A stretch of 64,000 nucleotides of DNA, from the NCBI GenBank assembly GCA_019671135.1, contig JAHRHY010000020.1, positions 558,001 to 622,000 on the forward strand, written 5' to 3'. Positions within the stretch are counted from its first letter, which is position 1. Every line of letters starts with the position of its first letter. This document shows positions 49,814 to 61,980 of the stretch, one piece after another. The notes beneath the pieces were generated by a model that was not told the DNA's origin, made no database searches, and worked only from the letters and a program-made list of their open reading frames with translations. Origin of the DNA: Linnemannia hyalina (taxonomy: Eukaryota > Mortierellomycota > Mortierellomycetes > Mortierellales > Mortierellaceae). A program made the translations under genes and the position numbers.

Positions 49814-51601
49814 ATGACGGATTCGACCTGGGTCAACAACATCATCAGGTCGGGCTACAGCATCATTTTCGACCGACCTCCACCACTGCGCCTACCACCG
49901 CTACACGATCCGTTCAATTCGCCGGAGGAACGGACGGCTATCGACGAAGAGGTCCGTACTTTATTACGGAAAAAGGCTATCGAAGGTTGCAGCGGGAAGG
50001 GATTTTACAGTCGTATCTTCACTATCCCCAAGAAGACGGGAGACCTACGCCCAGTGTTGAACCTACGTCCACTCAACCAATTCTTGACAGCACCCAAGTT
50101 CAAGATGGAAACCCTTACCAACATTTGCAGGATGCTCAAACCAGGCGACTGGCTTACGAGTATCGACCTCAGCGATGCGTTCCTACATGTGGCAGTCCAT
50201 CCAGCATCCCGCAAGTACCTCCGATTCAGATGGGGAGCGGCATTATACGAGTTCCGAACTCTGCCTTTCGGACTTTCACTTTCCCCCTTCGTATTCACAA
50301 AAATCGTCCGTCCGATTCTCAAGTGGGCGAGGGAGAAGGGGATCAGGATCTCGGCATATCTCGACGACATCCTCATTGCAGCCAGGACCAAGGAGGAGGC
50401 CAAGGAGCATACTCGTCTAGTTCGGGAACAGCTGGAAAAGGATCCTACCCAATGTATCGACCATCTTGGGTTCAGGATCAACACCGGCAACATGTCACTG
50501 TCGGTTCCAAGGCCAAAAGTCCGCGACCTGCGCAGGGAAGCGGAGAAGCTGATCAGAGCAGGAACGGTTCAACTTCGGCGGCTGGCGGCATTTATCGGGA
50601 AGGCGATCGCGATGACGGTGGCGGTCTTTCCGGCTCGACTGAGGACGAGGAATCTGATTCAGGTTCAGAATGCAGCTCTGGCCAAGAAATGCAAGTGGAC
50701 GGACCCGGTCACATTGGATACGGCGGCACTGGAGAATCTCAGCTGGTGGCGATCTCATCTTTCGGAGTGGAACGGTCAAGGATTCTTGCCTCAGAGGACG
50801 GAAGTCGACGCATACACCGATGCCTCGGAGGATGCATGGGGGATTGTGATCGAGGACAAGGAGAGGTCCAGGACATGGAGCGCATCGGAACAACCTCACC
50901 ACATCAATTGGAAGGAGCTGCGGGTCATCTGGCACTTGGTCCACCTTCCAGAAACGATCGGGAAGACCATTCATGTTATTTGCGACAACATGACAACCAT
51001 TGCTCAGATCAACAAATTCGGCGGGACGAGGTCTCGACCACTACTCGACCTGACGACCAGGATATGAAACCACTGTATGGCGACTGGCACACGACTCAAG
51101 ACGACATACGTTCCCTCACAGTTCAATCCAGCAGATGCACCGTCCAGGAGGATGACGACGCAGCTGGAGTGGTCGATCGACAAGTCATTCTTCCAAACCC
51201 TCGAGTCGACATGGGGTCACCACCACATCGACCTATTTGCAACAGCAACGAACGCCAAAGTTCCTCGATACATCTCATGGAAGCGGGAGGAATCCGCCTG
51301 GGGCCAGGACGCGTTCAACAGCAACTGGTCCAACATGAACAGAGTTTATGCGTGTCCACCGTGGTCGCTAATCACCAAGGTCCTCCAGAAGATCAAGCAG
51401 GACAAGGTCAAGGCAACGGTCATCACTCCATTCTGGACGAGCGCGCTCTGGTATCCTATGATCACAGCCATATCGGTCGACAAGCCTCTACGGATCCCGA
51501 GGAACCAAGTCTTACCAGCTCCGGGGAACAGTCCACACATCCTCGAGAGGAATACAATGTGGTCGCTCTCGGCCTGGAACGTCGACGGCAACAAGCAGTA
51601 G
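49814..51601 (+). pseudogene. DIRS RT-RNase H-methyltransferase ORF with one stop
   Basis: Reverse transcriptase with FYSRIFTIPKKTGDLRPVLN, SIDLSDAFLHV and catalytic AYLDDILIAA (near residue 185), then RNase H (AYTDASEDAWGIV; LRVIWHLVH; CDNMTTIAQIN). The frame is interrupted once by TGA at 51065-51067 and continues from there (51077 onward) with FNPADAPSRR and a region containing VYACPPWSLI, the PPW motif expected for the Dam-like methyltransferase domain of DIRS elements. The frame stops at 51601. Without the stop it would be ~595 codons. The tyrosine recombinase that should follow is absent. Confidence 0.85.
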
Positions 51602-51782
51602 AGAAGGGAGCACCCGGATGTTTGAGCACTACCACCACGCTAAAGAAGGAGATCCCGCCGGACGACGTTGACACACACGGCCGTCGGTCATCCCCAGCCA
51701 TTGTTGAAGTGTGCTACAGGATCTTGCGATCTCTAACAAGCAACTTCGCCGCAGCCATATTTCCTCAACTCTGAACCCACAG

Positions 51783-51870
51783 ATAGAGTCCCTGGCAAGG
51801 AAGAATAATGGATAGCGTTGCCGAATGTAATGACGGCTAAAGCCTATTATTCGACAACGCCAGGGACTCT
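51783..51870 (-). repeat. Internal complementary region of DIRS element
   Basis: Complements both outer ends: its left part matches the start of the element (48625-48652), its right part the end (52025-52083), joined at GAATAATG|GATAGCG. In DIRS1 this region templates completion of the circular intermediate. Confidence 0.92.
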
Positions 51871-51905
51871 AGATGTCCCACCCGACCCGCCCTTTTCTAG
51901 CAAGT

Positions 51906-52034
51906 AGATAGAGATCAACAGATCACCTAGAGTCCCCTTTATTTTGTTTTCATTTTTCATTTTCATTTTTTTTTTTTTTTTTCGGAAGTCACGGCTAATA
52001 ATAAAAGAAAGATACACACATCTAGAGTCCCTGG
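51906..52034 (-). repeat. Right inverted terminal repeat of DIRS element
   Basis: Inverted copy of 48640-48772; the T-run length differs by a few bases. Confidence 0.9.
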
Positions 52035-52083
52035 CGTTGTCGAATAATAGGCTTTAGCCGTCATTACATTCGGCAACGCTATC

Positions 52084-52244
52084 CAGAGCGGAAAGGCTTT
52101 GTGAGGTTCCTGCTAATGTTAATTTCAAATATTGGAAGAGATAATCCATCGCAGACGATTTTAATTGAACGGGGTATTGTAAGCAGTAGAGTAGCCTTGT
52201 TGCTACGATCTGCTGAGATTAAGCCCATTGTTCTATAGATTTGT
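52084..52244 (+). rRNA. 28S rDNA scrap, last ~160 bp
   Basis: CAGAGCGGAAAGGCTTTGTG through GATTTGT, plus strand. It starts exactly at the DIRS right end, so the DIRS element sits in, or recombined with, 28S at this point. Downstream bases to ~52350 match those after 1027 except for a long T run (52284-52320). Confidence 0.9.
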
Positions 52245-52261
52245 TCGAAAGAACAACATCT

Positions 52262-52277
52262 CCTCTCTCTTTTATTC

Positions 52278-52321
<44 letters not shown>

Positions 52322-52904
52322 GCGTTCGGCGGAGTTATTAAGGGCATTTCAACACATTTTTTCAAACGATCTCGCATTTGAAAACCTTGCGGCAGGGCTC
52401 TGGGCTGGTCCACAAAGGGCGCGATTTTGTTGAATACCTTGGCGCACCGGTTTAAAATCCGCTTGTGCGTTTTGCAGAATGGGCTCTCCGCAAACCGAAA
52501 AAGAACCCGCACAGAACCAGCGAGGAAACCGCACACCCCGAGGAGAAACCGCCCAAAACCGAATGGACATACCACACAAACCGAAGTGAGAACCAGCAAA
52601 AACCGGATCGTACAGCCATTTTTAGGTCTCCCAACGGACAAAATACATAAATTACATTCTCACGTTCTCTTTCCTTCCCTCTTCTCACGGCTCATTCTTA
52701 TTTGCCCATCAGGTTTTCATGATCATAGATCAAGGAGCTGATGTCACATTTGAAGTTCGGTTTGGATAACTAGGCGTGCAAACCAGGCCATACTCCTATG
52801 CCTGAGTTTTGTGTCATGGCTATTCTTATGGTCCCCTCGCAGGATCCGGAGGCTCAAGACAATTTAGACCATCGAATCTACAAATGCCTCCTGAAAGGTT
52901 CTAG
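52262..52904. other. No gene recognised
   Basis: Poly(T) run, then about 250 bp with short frames in both directions (for example 52427-52741) of no recognisable family. Confidence 0.5.
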
Positions 52905-52909
52905 ATGAC

Positions 52910-53150
52910 TGTGACAGGTTCATAGACTGTCCTCTGCTTCGCCTCCACTTAGTCTACCAAACCCTCAGTGCGCTTCTATCTTTCGCCACCACTCCTTGCA
53001 GCATAGACATATAAATACCTCCGCTCTCTGTATAAACATCACCCTTTCTTGCCCCCCCCTCTTGTCCCTAGTCATCATTTGTCTCCTGTTGTCCTTCTCC
53101 TTGTTCTTAATCTTGTCCCTCTTGCTTTGCTCTGCTCCTTTCATATTACA
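52910..53150 (+). mobile_element. Solo LTR (241 bp) with target duplication
   Basis: Starts TGTGACAGG and ends CATATTACA, flanked by ATGAC at 52905-52909 and 53151-53155. Has ATATAAATACC near 53009 and the same pyrimidine-rich right half as the other two copies. Confidence 0.85.
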
Positions 53151-53220
53151 ATGACAGCCAAGTTTTTACTACCTTTTTTTTATTATCTTGCCTTTTTTAA
53201 ACCTGTACTTAATGTGGACA

Positions 53221-54954
53221 TCAATGAACCTTGATTCCCAAGGACTCAAGTCGGTCAAAACTATGGAGAAAAATAATATTTTTGAGATTTTGATCGGAAA
53301 GGGCAGTATCCATGTCACCGAGGATGAGGCCAGCTTTGCTAAAAAGTCGTTCAGGTTCGGTAGATGTCGCCTGGATGGTCAGATAGGTCCTTGCTACACG
53401 GCCTAATGTGCCTAGAACAAAGTGGTACCTGTACTTAGACCAGAAGTCCTGAGGGCGAGCCCTGTACTTCTCAAACTGCCTAGACATCCCAACGACCAGA
53501 ACACCGTACGCGTCAACAAGCATCTTTGCCAGAACGTCGAAATAGCTCTTGCTATAGAGGGCCTCCAATGCAGTACCCGGGGAGAGTGTGTCATCGCATG
53601 GCAATTGGTCCTCATCGCCGGCCTCCTCTTGCCTGTTTGCCTCCGCCTCCTTGCTTGCCTCCAACTTGGCCCTCTCTATCTTGGCTTTGTGCTCCGTCTC
53701 CAGGAACTCAGATACGACTTCGGTTGCGATCTCCTTGGACTTGGCGATGAGGGTTTTGCCATCGCAATAAGTTCTCGTCCTGAATAACGAATCCGACGCA
53801 ATCGCTGGATTGAGGAAGACGGCAAGAAGCATAGCTTTGGGCATCGATTCAAGCGGCCATGAAACCTCGATGAACTTGGACATATTGGCGTGGAGGTCCC
53901 GGACAGCTTTGGTTGCAAACGTTTCCGCGGGTGGGAGCATCGAGTGAACTCTTGGATATATCAAGGAGATGGTCGGGCTCGCGAGATTGCCTGCCCAGTG
54001 TGTGAAATCGGCAGCTGGCTCCAAGAAATCGATAATTTCCTGCAAGGTGTCGACGTGGTCCTCGGTCAAAAGAAGGGAATCCAAGGTGGCCTTTCCCGTA
54101 GCTCCCTTCAGATGATTCGTACTCTCCATCTCCCTGTGGCACTCAACAATAGCACCTGAGACTCTGAGGACCCTCGCTGCCATCGTGTAGCGGGAGTTCC
54201 AACGGGTAACGTTCATCGACAACAACTTGAATGACTTGTCGTAAAGCCGGCGCTGGTGCTTCGCCAGCAGATCAGTCGAAGTTCCACCGCCCCGATAAAA
54301 CGTCGATATTTTGTGGCATCTGTCGATCAATGCTTGGGCGTCAGGAGTTTTGTCCAGGGCCTTGTTGATACAAAGTTGGATTTTGTGTGAAGAGCAGGCG
54401 ATCCAGTTCACCTCGGATATGTCCTCAAACATGGACATCGCCTTCTTGTAATTTGGTCCTTGGTCCATGGTGGCCCCAATGATCCTTCCTTCCAAATCCC
54501 ACAATCGGATAACCGATCCTATTAAAAAAATATAGCTGGAGTTAGATCGCGCATACGTTACATTCAAAGAAATCTTAGCTAGGCATTACGCATCGTTCAA
54601 CTTACGGATGGTCTCTAAAACCGACTCGGCTGATTGCTGGCCATATGTCCGTTCCATGCCAATGACAACAGATGCCATTTTGAAATTGGGCGTCGTAAAG
54701 TGGTAGGTGACACCAACGAATTTTCGTTGATCTCGGCTTGTCCACCCGTCGGCAGTGATAGACCCATACGTTACATTTTGGTTCAGATAACTCTTGAGGT
54801 GGATCCTGTAACTTCTCACTTTGTTGTCCATCATGCCTTGAAGCCTTTCGGCCGATGGAAGGCTGAAACTGCGGTTGAGGGTGTAGCAAAGTGGTCGCAT
54901 GTCCTTTGAGTCCACCAAACTGAATGAGCCCCTTTGACGGAAAATGTGACCCAT
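53221..54954 (-). CDS. hAT transposase, two exons, 5' truncated
   Basis: Exons 54954-54606 and 54518-53221 join in frame (CGTAAG donor at 54605, TTAATAG acceptor at 54519), giving ~548 residues. First Asp in TADGWTSRDQRKF, second in ATMDQGPNYKKA, and the hATC dimerisation domain near the end (STEPERLFSKAGLILGD). The intron position corresponds to the one at 5057-5255 of the first hAT gene, so the two are related, but their sequences are well diverged. The N-terminal BED finger and upstream part are missing: the frame meets tyrosine-recombinase-like DNA at 54957. No TIRs were found around it, so it is probably a remnant despite an open frame. Confidence 0.82.
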
Positions 54955-54956
54955 GA

Positions 54957-55205
54957 GTGAATCAAGACAGAGGCGCTCCTCGTGCGGTAGTACTTCGCAA
55001 CTCCAGGAAGCTTACCGAACAGGTTGTATCCACCACCATTTCCGTCTATATGAACACAATCTCTCGACTGCTCGTCCCCAAGGGTACCAGACCTCCCAAG
55101 CTTCGCGCCCTCGGCTCCACTCTCGCGGCTATGGCTGGAGTCCCCATTCCTGACATCATGGTCCAAGGCAATTGGTCGTCCCCCAAGATCTTTGAGAAGC
55201 ACTAT
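54957..55205 (+). pseudogene. Tyrosine recombinase C-terminal fragment (DIRS-like)
   Basis: About 80 codons reading ISVYMNTISRLLVP, PPKLRALGSTLAAMAGVPIP and IMVQGNWSSPKIFEKHYR. This matches the C-terminal catalytic part of tyrosine recombinases: an Arg in the HxxR position (the preceding His is not kept), Trp in GNW, and the nucleophile Tyr in HYR. It is truncated at the 5' side by the hAT gene. It is likely left from a DIRS element, the very domain missing from the copy at 48.6-52.1 kb. Confidence 0.65.
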
Positions 55206-56328
55206 CGTTGTTACTCAGGGGAGAGGGTCGACGGCCAGAGTTGTAGGACCGCTGTGAAGTCCTCAATTGGTACTGGGGAGGGTTGTAGGTTGGAGGGGGG
55301 GGTGGTGATAATAGCGTCCTAAAAGAATCACACGAAACGATACACCGCAGCGCGCTAGCGAAACTCTTGACAATACTGCTCTCGTCCAAGAAGTGATGTG
55401 TAAAAGGACAAAGAGCAGACAAGAGGGCTCGGCGCACTACTAATACTATGTCTACTAAAGAATATGACTGCTAACATAAGGCATCGCCGCCACTGCCTAG
55501 CCACCACATCTTTTTGTAACAGCATGGTCGAAACAAAAACATAAACAAAAACATAAACAAAAACAAAGTGTTCGAGTACAGGTCGCCGTGATGCCATTTT
55601 AGTCAAGCAAAACACCCCCCCCCTCCCTTGTCTACCATATCAACAAAAGGCCAAGGAGAAATGCACGAACGGGAATGTTCCGTCTGTTCTATCTTTTTTC
55701 TTTTCTCTCTTGTGCATGAGAGTGTTCCGTGTGGTCGGAATAGACTCTGGTACTAAGGAGCAAACCTTCATTTTCTTTTATGTTTCCAACCTAAATAAGC
55801 ATCAGATGCTATCCCATGCGCTTGTTTGTTTGTCTTGGGTTTTTTGAAACGACGCCACAAAATACCGAGAAAACGTAAAAAGTGTTCAAGACGAATGGAC
55901 GAGCTTTGTTTTGATTGTGTACTCTTGTTCACATAGACACAAACATACGCCAAGAAAGTAAGTATGTTTATACTGGTTCAACCTTATGGGCTATTCGTTT
56001 TCTTTCCTTTCTCGTGTGGGAGAGAAGGGGAAAGACAACGATCCCCTTTTTTGTTTGTGCTGTTATTGAGTCGAGGGGGCCATTCGGCGATTGATGATAG
56101 TCCCTGGTTCTCTCTCTTCATTCTTTTTTTCACTTACAAAGAAAGAAAGGAAAAGAGTATAAGTAGGCAACTCTCCCACCTTCCAAAAATCTGGCTCCTC
56201 AGTTGTAAACTCTTTTCCTCTCATCTCCTTCACCTCTCTTCTTTCTCTCCTTTTCTCCTTCACTCCTTCTCTCCCATCCACTCATCCACCACCCCTCTTT
56301 CGCACACTCACTCACATATTTAACACAC
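55206..56328. other. Upstream region of the peptide transporter
   Basis: No gene recognised. There is a short AAAACATAAACA repeat at 55532-55565. A TATAAG element near 56159 and a long CT-rich tract (56200-56310) just before the ATG look like the transporter promoter and leader. Confidence 0.5.
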
Positions 56329-58191
56329 ATGGCCGAGAAGCGCAACATCGATGTCGCAGAGATCGCCATAAGCGACGAAAAGATCGAGGTCACCGCTTTG
56401 GATCTCTTGACCGACCATGAGCGCGAACTCCTCGAACTCGAAGCCCGTCTTAATGTCGAGCTCGACGCCAAGCTGGTGGCCAACCCCAACAAGATGCCCA
56501 TGGCCTGTTATTTCATTTTGCCCAATGAGTTTGGTGAGCGCTTCTGTTACTATGGAGTCCAACCCAACTTGAACAAGTACTTCCGTCTGATTACAGGAAT
56601 GGACAAGGTTCAGGCCAAGGTTTATTCGACTGCTTTTACGATGTTGGCGTATTTCTTCCCCTTGCTGGGCGCTGCCTTGTCGGATTCTTTTCTTGGCAAA
56701 TGGTGAGCGTAGTAGCGACGGCGGCTTACTCTTTTTTGTCGTGGGTTGTAGTTTGACTTGTAGGCTGTGAGAAGCATTGAAGTTTTACCCCTTACAGATA
56801 CCTAACCTCCGAACCGCCTCTCCTTCTCGATGGCTGTACCCTCCTATAGGTGGACCATTATCTCCTTCTCTGCTGTCTACCTCGTCGGTATGATCATGGT
56901 TACGGTCTTCGCCATCCCCAACTTGATCGGACCCGTCGGTAAGGTCTCCAACTTCTTGACCTTCCTCCCCATGCTCATCATTGCTCTCGGTACCGGTGGT
57001 ATCAAGCCATGCGTTTCTTCCCACGGTGGTGACCAGTACCTCCCCTCGCAGGAGGCCGGCAAGGATCTCTTCTTCAACATCTTCTACGTCTCCATCAACG
57101 TCGGAGGTCTTTTGACCCAGTTCACCGTTCCCCTCATTGCCGACATGCCTTGCTACGGACAAGAGACCTGCTTTGCTGGCGCATTCTTGCTTCCTACTAT
57201 TGTCTTTGCCTTGTCCTTTGCCGTCTTTGCTGCCGGACACAGATTCTACCGTATCGTCCCCCCACTGGGCGAATTCTTACCCCTCAAGGCTATCAAGGCT
57301 ACGATCCTCGCTGCCCGTCGTCACCGTACCGCCACCCCTGAAGAGCGCGCTGCCAAGGGTCACTGGCTCAACTTTGCCGAGGAGGAGTATGGTGGTGTCT
57401 TCCTTGAGGAGGTCCGCGACTTCGGCCTCGTCTTGGTCCCTGTTGTCATCCCCTTCTCTTTCTGCAAAATGTTGTACAACCAAAACTCAAACGAATGGTC
57501 CAACCAGTACTACCTCATGAACGGTGCCTTGTTTGGAGGCAATGACCCCGCCAAGACCTACGTCCAAATGACCTCCTTCAGTAACATCAACACAATGCTC
57601 TTGGTCATCCTCGTCCCCATCCTGGCCTACATTGTCTACCCCTTCTGCTACCGTCGCGGTTGGAACTTTAGCCCTCAGCGTCGTATGGCTCTCGGTTTCT
57701 TCCTGGTCGTCGTCTCCTTTGCCCTCTCCGCCGGCCTGGCCCCCATGGTTGAGAAAGCCTACCTCTCCTCTGGTCGCAAGATGGAGGATTCTACAAAGTA
57801 CGACGGCAAGTACTGTAAAGAGTGCTACTCTGCCTGGTTGCAATTTCCTCAATGGTTCGTGCTCTCCCTCGGCGAGGCTTTCTTCTCCCCCACCGGTGTC
57901 CAATTCACCTACATCGAGGCTGGTCGTCAATTCCGTGCTGTTTCGACATCCTTCTGGTTGTTGGCCTCCTCGCTCGGTTCTATTCTGATCATGATCCTTG
58001 AGCCTGTCTTTGCCGATGCTGGCTTGTCGAGCGGTACCAAGGGATGGGCCTACTCTGGTATTGGTCTCTTTGGATTCTTCTTGTACTGCTTGACCTCGTA
58101 CTACTACACCCCTCGCAAGCTTCGTACTTCCATCAACGAGGCTGCTCGCTTGGCCAAGCAGGCCGAGATGAGCTTGACCAAGCAGGCATAA
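56329..58191 (+). CDS. POT/PTR2-family proton-coupled peptide transporter
   Basis: Exons 56329-56702 and 56850-58191 (donor G|GTGAGC, acceptor CCTATAG) give 571 residues. Takes up di-/tripeptides with protons across the plasma membrane. Signatures: NEFGERFCYYG near residue 65 (ExxERFxYYG, proton coupling), DSFLGKW at the exon join, IALGTGGIKPCVSSHGGDQY, and FNIFYVSINVGG near 200 (PTR2 signature). The C-terminal half has SLGEAFFSPTGVQFTYIEA (the conserved ExxxSxxGxxF helix). About twelve hydrophobic segments; length is typical of fungal PTR2. The N-terminal 50 residues are acidic and cytosolic. An alternative acceptor at 56797 would create a stop, which supports the one chosen. Start context CACACATGGCC is good. 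It appears intact and is the clearest host gene here. Confidence 0.93.
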
Positions 58192-59594
<1,403 letters not shown>

Positions 59595-61751
59595 ATGGAA
59601 AAACAAGCTATGGAACAAGAATCCAAAGAGCAGGATCATGCCGACTGGCGTAAATTCATCAGATACAACGTCTTGATGACGGATCTCAAGACCCTCGCAA
59701 CTCAGTTCATCGCAAGATTCGATCTTCAAAGCAAGAGCGCTGCATATGATGCATTGTTGGTATCACTCAATCAGGAAGGATTTACGAAACAAGCGGCGGA
59801 AGTGAAGGTTTGTAGATACCCACACGATTGTCGAAAGAGTTTGTATTTTTATTCTAAGGACATGGTAGCTAACATGGATTTGTTATGTGTTGAAGACGAA
59901 AGAATTTAAAACATGGTTGACGACTGCCCTTGCGGAGGACAAGTCATCTTTACAAACCGTCGTAAACCGGCAACAGACTAAGCTAGAAGTAGCTGGAGTT
60001 ATCAAGGGTTCACATCTGATTCGGTCAGGAATGAATCGTTTGGTCCCTACAGTAAGAGCGCTGCTACTTTCTTGTTTTCGTTATACCCTCATAATGTCTC
60101 GATTGGAATTGACTGATCGATTGAATAAACATCCTTCATTAGGAAACCTACTCCGCTCAAGCAATTGTTGGGACGGGATTCTTGCCAGATGATGTGTTGC
60201 AAGATGGAGAATGCGGTAGTCCAGGATCGCCACCTGTTGCCCATCAACAACGTAGAGGTGAAAGAGCTGGTAAGATAAGGGTGATAGTGCATGAGGCTCT
60301 ATGCTTTGACGATAATTGTATGTCTCTGATGTAGCTGAAGTTGACTGTGTAAAATAGGAAAGCGAAGTGCGGAACAAGACATGAATTCGAATTTAACGCC
60401 AAAGCGCATCGCAAGGGATGAAGCAAAGATGGATGATCCAGGTATACAAAACTCACAATTTTTGTAAATTCATGAATTGTTAAGCAATCCATTATATCAA
60501 CTAATGATTCAAATTTTAAAATAGGCTATCCGCTTGGATCGGACCACTTTGCAACTCTAGGACAGGAGATAAACTGGAACGTTAACGACACCGATATGAT
60601 TCAGAAATTCCGTAAATTTCGTGCTGGAAATCAATGTCCATTCTTGTTGGCACGCGATGGCATTGCTGATTTGACGCAGGAGTCTCCTTTTTGTCAAACG
60701 TTGGATTCGACGTTGCTTTCCATTGTCAGACGTGTGGAACCCCGCCCCAAGCATTGGCCGACGCTACTTCCTATCTGCGATCGCGTTTTTGTGTCGAACA
60801 GTTATGATGAAGTGGCGCGCGCCATTCGCTCTGAAAGCATGAGTGATCCCATTGCGGCGTATCTTTTTGTTGTAATCATGGCGTAGTAAGTAGATGTCAT
60901 ATTCATTGCAATCATTGGCGCTGTATTATTTTCATTTATTGCTATCTAACTAATCTTATTGTTGTAGCTGGCAATACTTCCAGTTTCAGGACGACATACC
61001 GGAAAACATCAACGAACGAGAAGGATTCGCTGGATTGACGTGGACTTTCATGCAGACACCATTATCAATGTACGGGATTCAAACATGCTACCTCGAAGTT
61101 CTTATTACAGCGGTCGAGGGCAGGAAAAACCAAGACAAGGATCATTTCGTGGATGCGAAGGAGATTGGGCAGTATGCAGATGCAGTTGCTGTTCACAACA
61201 ATCAACAGCTGTTTCTAGCTGAGGCAGCCTCTGTTCATCGCCCCAAGAGTGAGAAGCGCCGACAGGATGAGTTCAAACTGGCAAAGGCTATGCGGGATGC
61301 ATGGATTGAACATGTCGGGTCGATAAGTAGACTGGCGGTTCCTCATCGTGGTCTGGCCGTTTTTGGATCTGTATCGTTCAAGAATGAGACCAAGCTGTTA
61401 CGCATGGATTTTCAAGGTGCATTCCGGCTTCAGCAATTTGATCTGTTCATCATCCCGTTGAACAAGGACGACTTTGGCGGCAAGATGAGGGCGGCGATTA
61501 TCAGTTTTCTTGAGTTAGCAGCTCGCCTGCATCAGGAGACTGAGCGCCGTTGTCAGCCCCCTGTTGCCCTCGGCTACAATGATCGAACAGCATTGGCTGA
61601 CGCCGTGAGATTGATCGAGAGGACGACTTCCACCCCCACCAAAATCCCTAAGACCCCTAGAAAAAATAGACCCTGGATGTTACTATGCCTGATACCCTTC
61701 CAGAATAAAAAGAAATGCTCGATACGTGGATACGTGGATACGTGTGCATGA
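59595..61751 (+). CDS. Six-exon hypothetical gene, possible PD-(D/E)XK-like domain
   Basis: Exons 59595-59807, 59896-60051, 60143-60269, 60358-60441, 60525-60885 and 60968-61751 all join in frame with GT-AG introns of 73-91 bp, giving 574 residues; an upstream Met (59547) would add 16. The N-terminal ~110 residues are helical. The C-terminal half (exons 5-6) is compact and contains YLEVLITAVEGRKNQ, IGQYADAVAVHNNQQLFLAE and LRMDFQGAFRLQQFDLFIIP. The D...E spacing in ADAV...LFLAEAAS recalls PD-(D/E)XK nuclease-like families that are expanded in early-diverging fungi. I do not recognise a named family; function is open. It ends in a Lys-rich tail shortly before an rDNA-derived repeat. The consistent frame across five introns is strong evidence for a real gene. 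Confidence 0.75.
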
Positions 61752-61826
61752 GTTTCAAGTGACAAACTTTCAACACATGAGAATCTCGATCGTAGGGCAT
61801 CAAGCCAAAATTCTGAAACCAATCCC

Positions 61827-61980
61827 CTTAATAACAAAACATTACACCACGGTAGTGGTAGGGAACAAAGCATCGACGACGCGACCTCGAATGATAATGA
61901 AGGAGGAGAGAAAGAGCCGACATCGAAGGGTTAAAAGGCAACGTCGCTATGAACGCTTGGCTGCCACAAGCCAGTTATCC
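61827..61980 (-). repeat. 28S-derived composite repeat, copy 2
   Basis: Aligns with 7378-7531 over its whole length. The right part (61915-61980) is antisense 28S ending CCACAAGCCAGTTATCC; the left part contains ACCACGGTAGTGGTA, another 28S-like block, joined through non-rDNA bases GGGAACAAAGCATCGAC. Confidence 0.75.

Larger units (their letters stand above)
48625..52083 (+). mobile_element. DIRS-type retroelement, recombinase deleted
   Basis: A 3.46-kb element with the DIRS1 layout: inverted terminal repeats (48640-48772 and 51906-52034), short unique outer ends (48625-48639 and 52035-52083), and an internal complementary region (51783-51870) that is the reverse complement of the right end joined to the left end. 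That join gives the exact limits. It encodes Gag and an RT-RNase H-methyltransferase ORF, but no tyrosine recombinase before the internal complementary region, so it is non-autonomous. There is no target duplication, as expected for recombinase-integrated elements. Right flank is 28S rDNA. Confidence 0.9.

Noticed and set aside
48637..51774. A 1045-codon open frame on the plus strand covering almost the whole DIRS element
   Set aside because: It overlaps gag and RT in another frame, is rich in Gly/Gln/Pro/Arg/Ser with no domain, and begins in the poly(A) of the terminal repeat. Most likely a shadow of GC-biased coding sequence.
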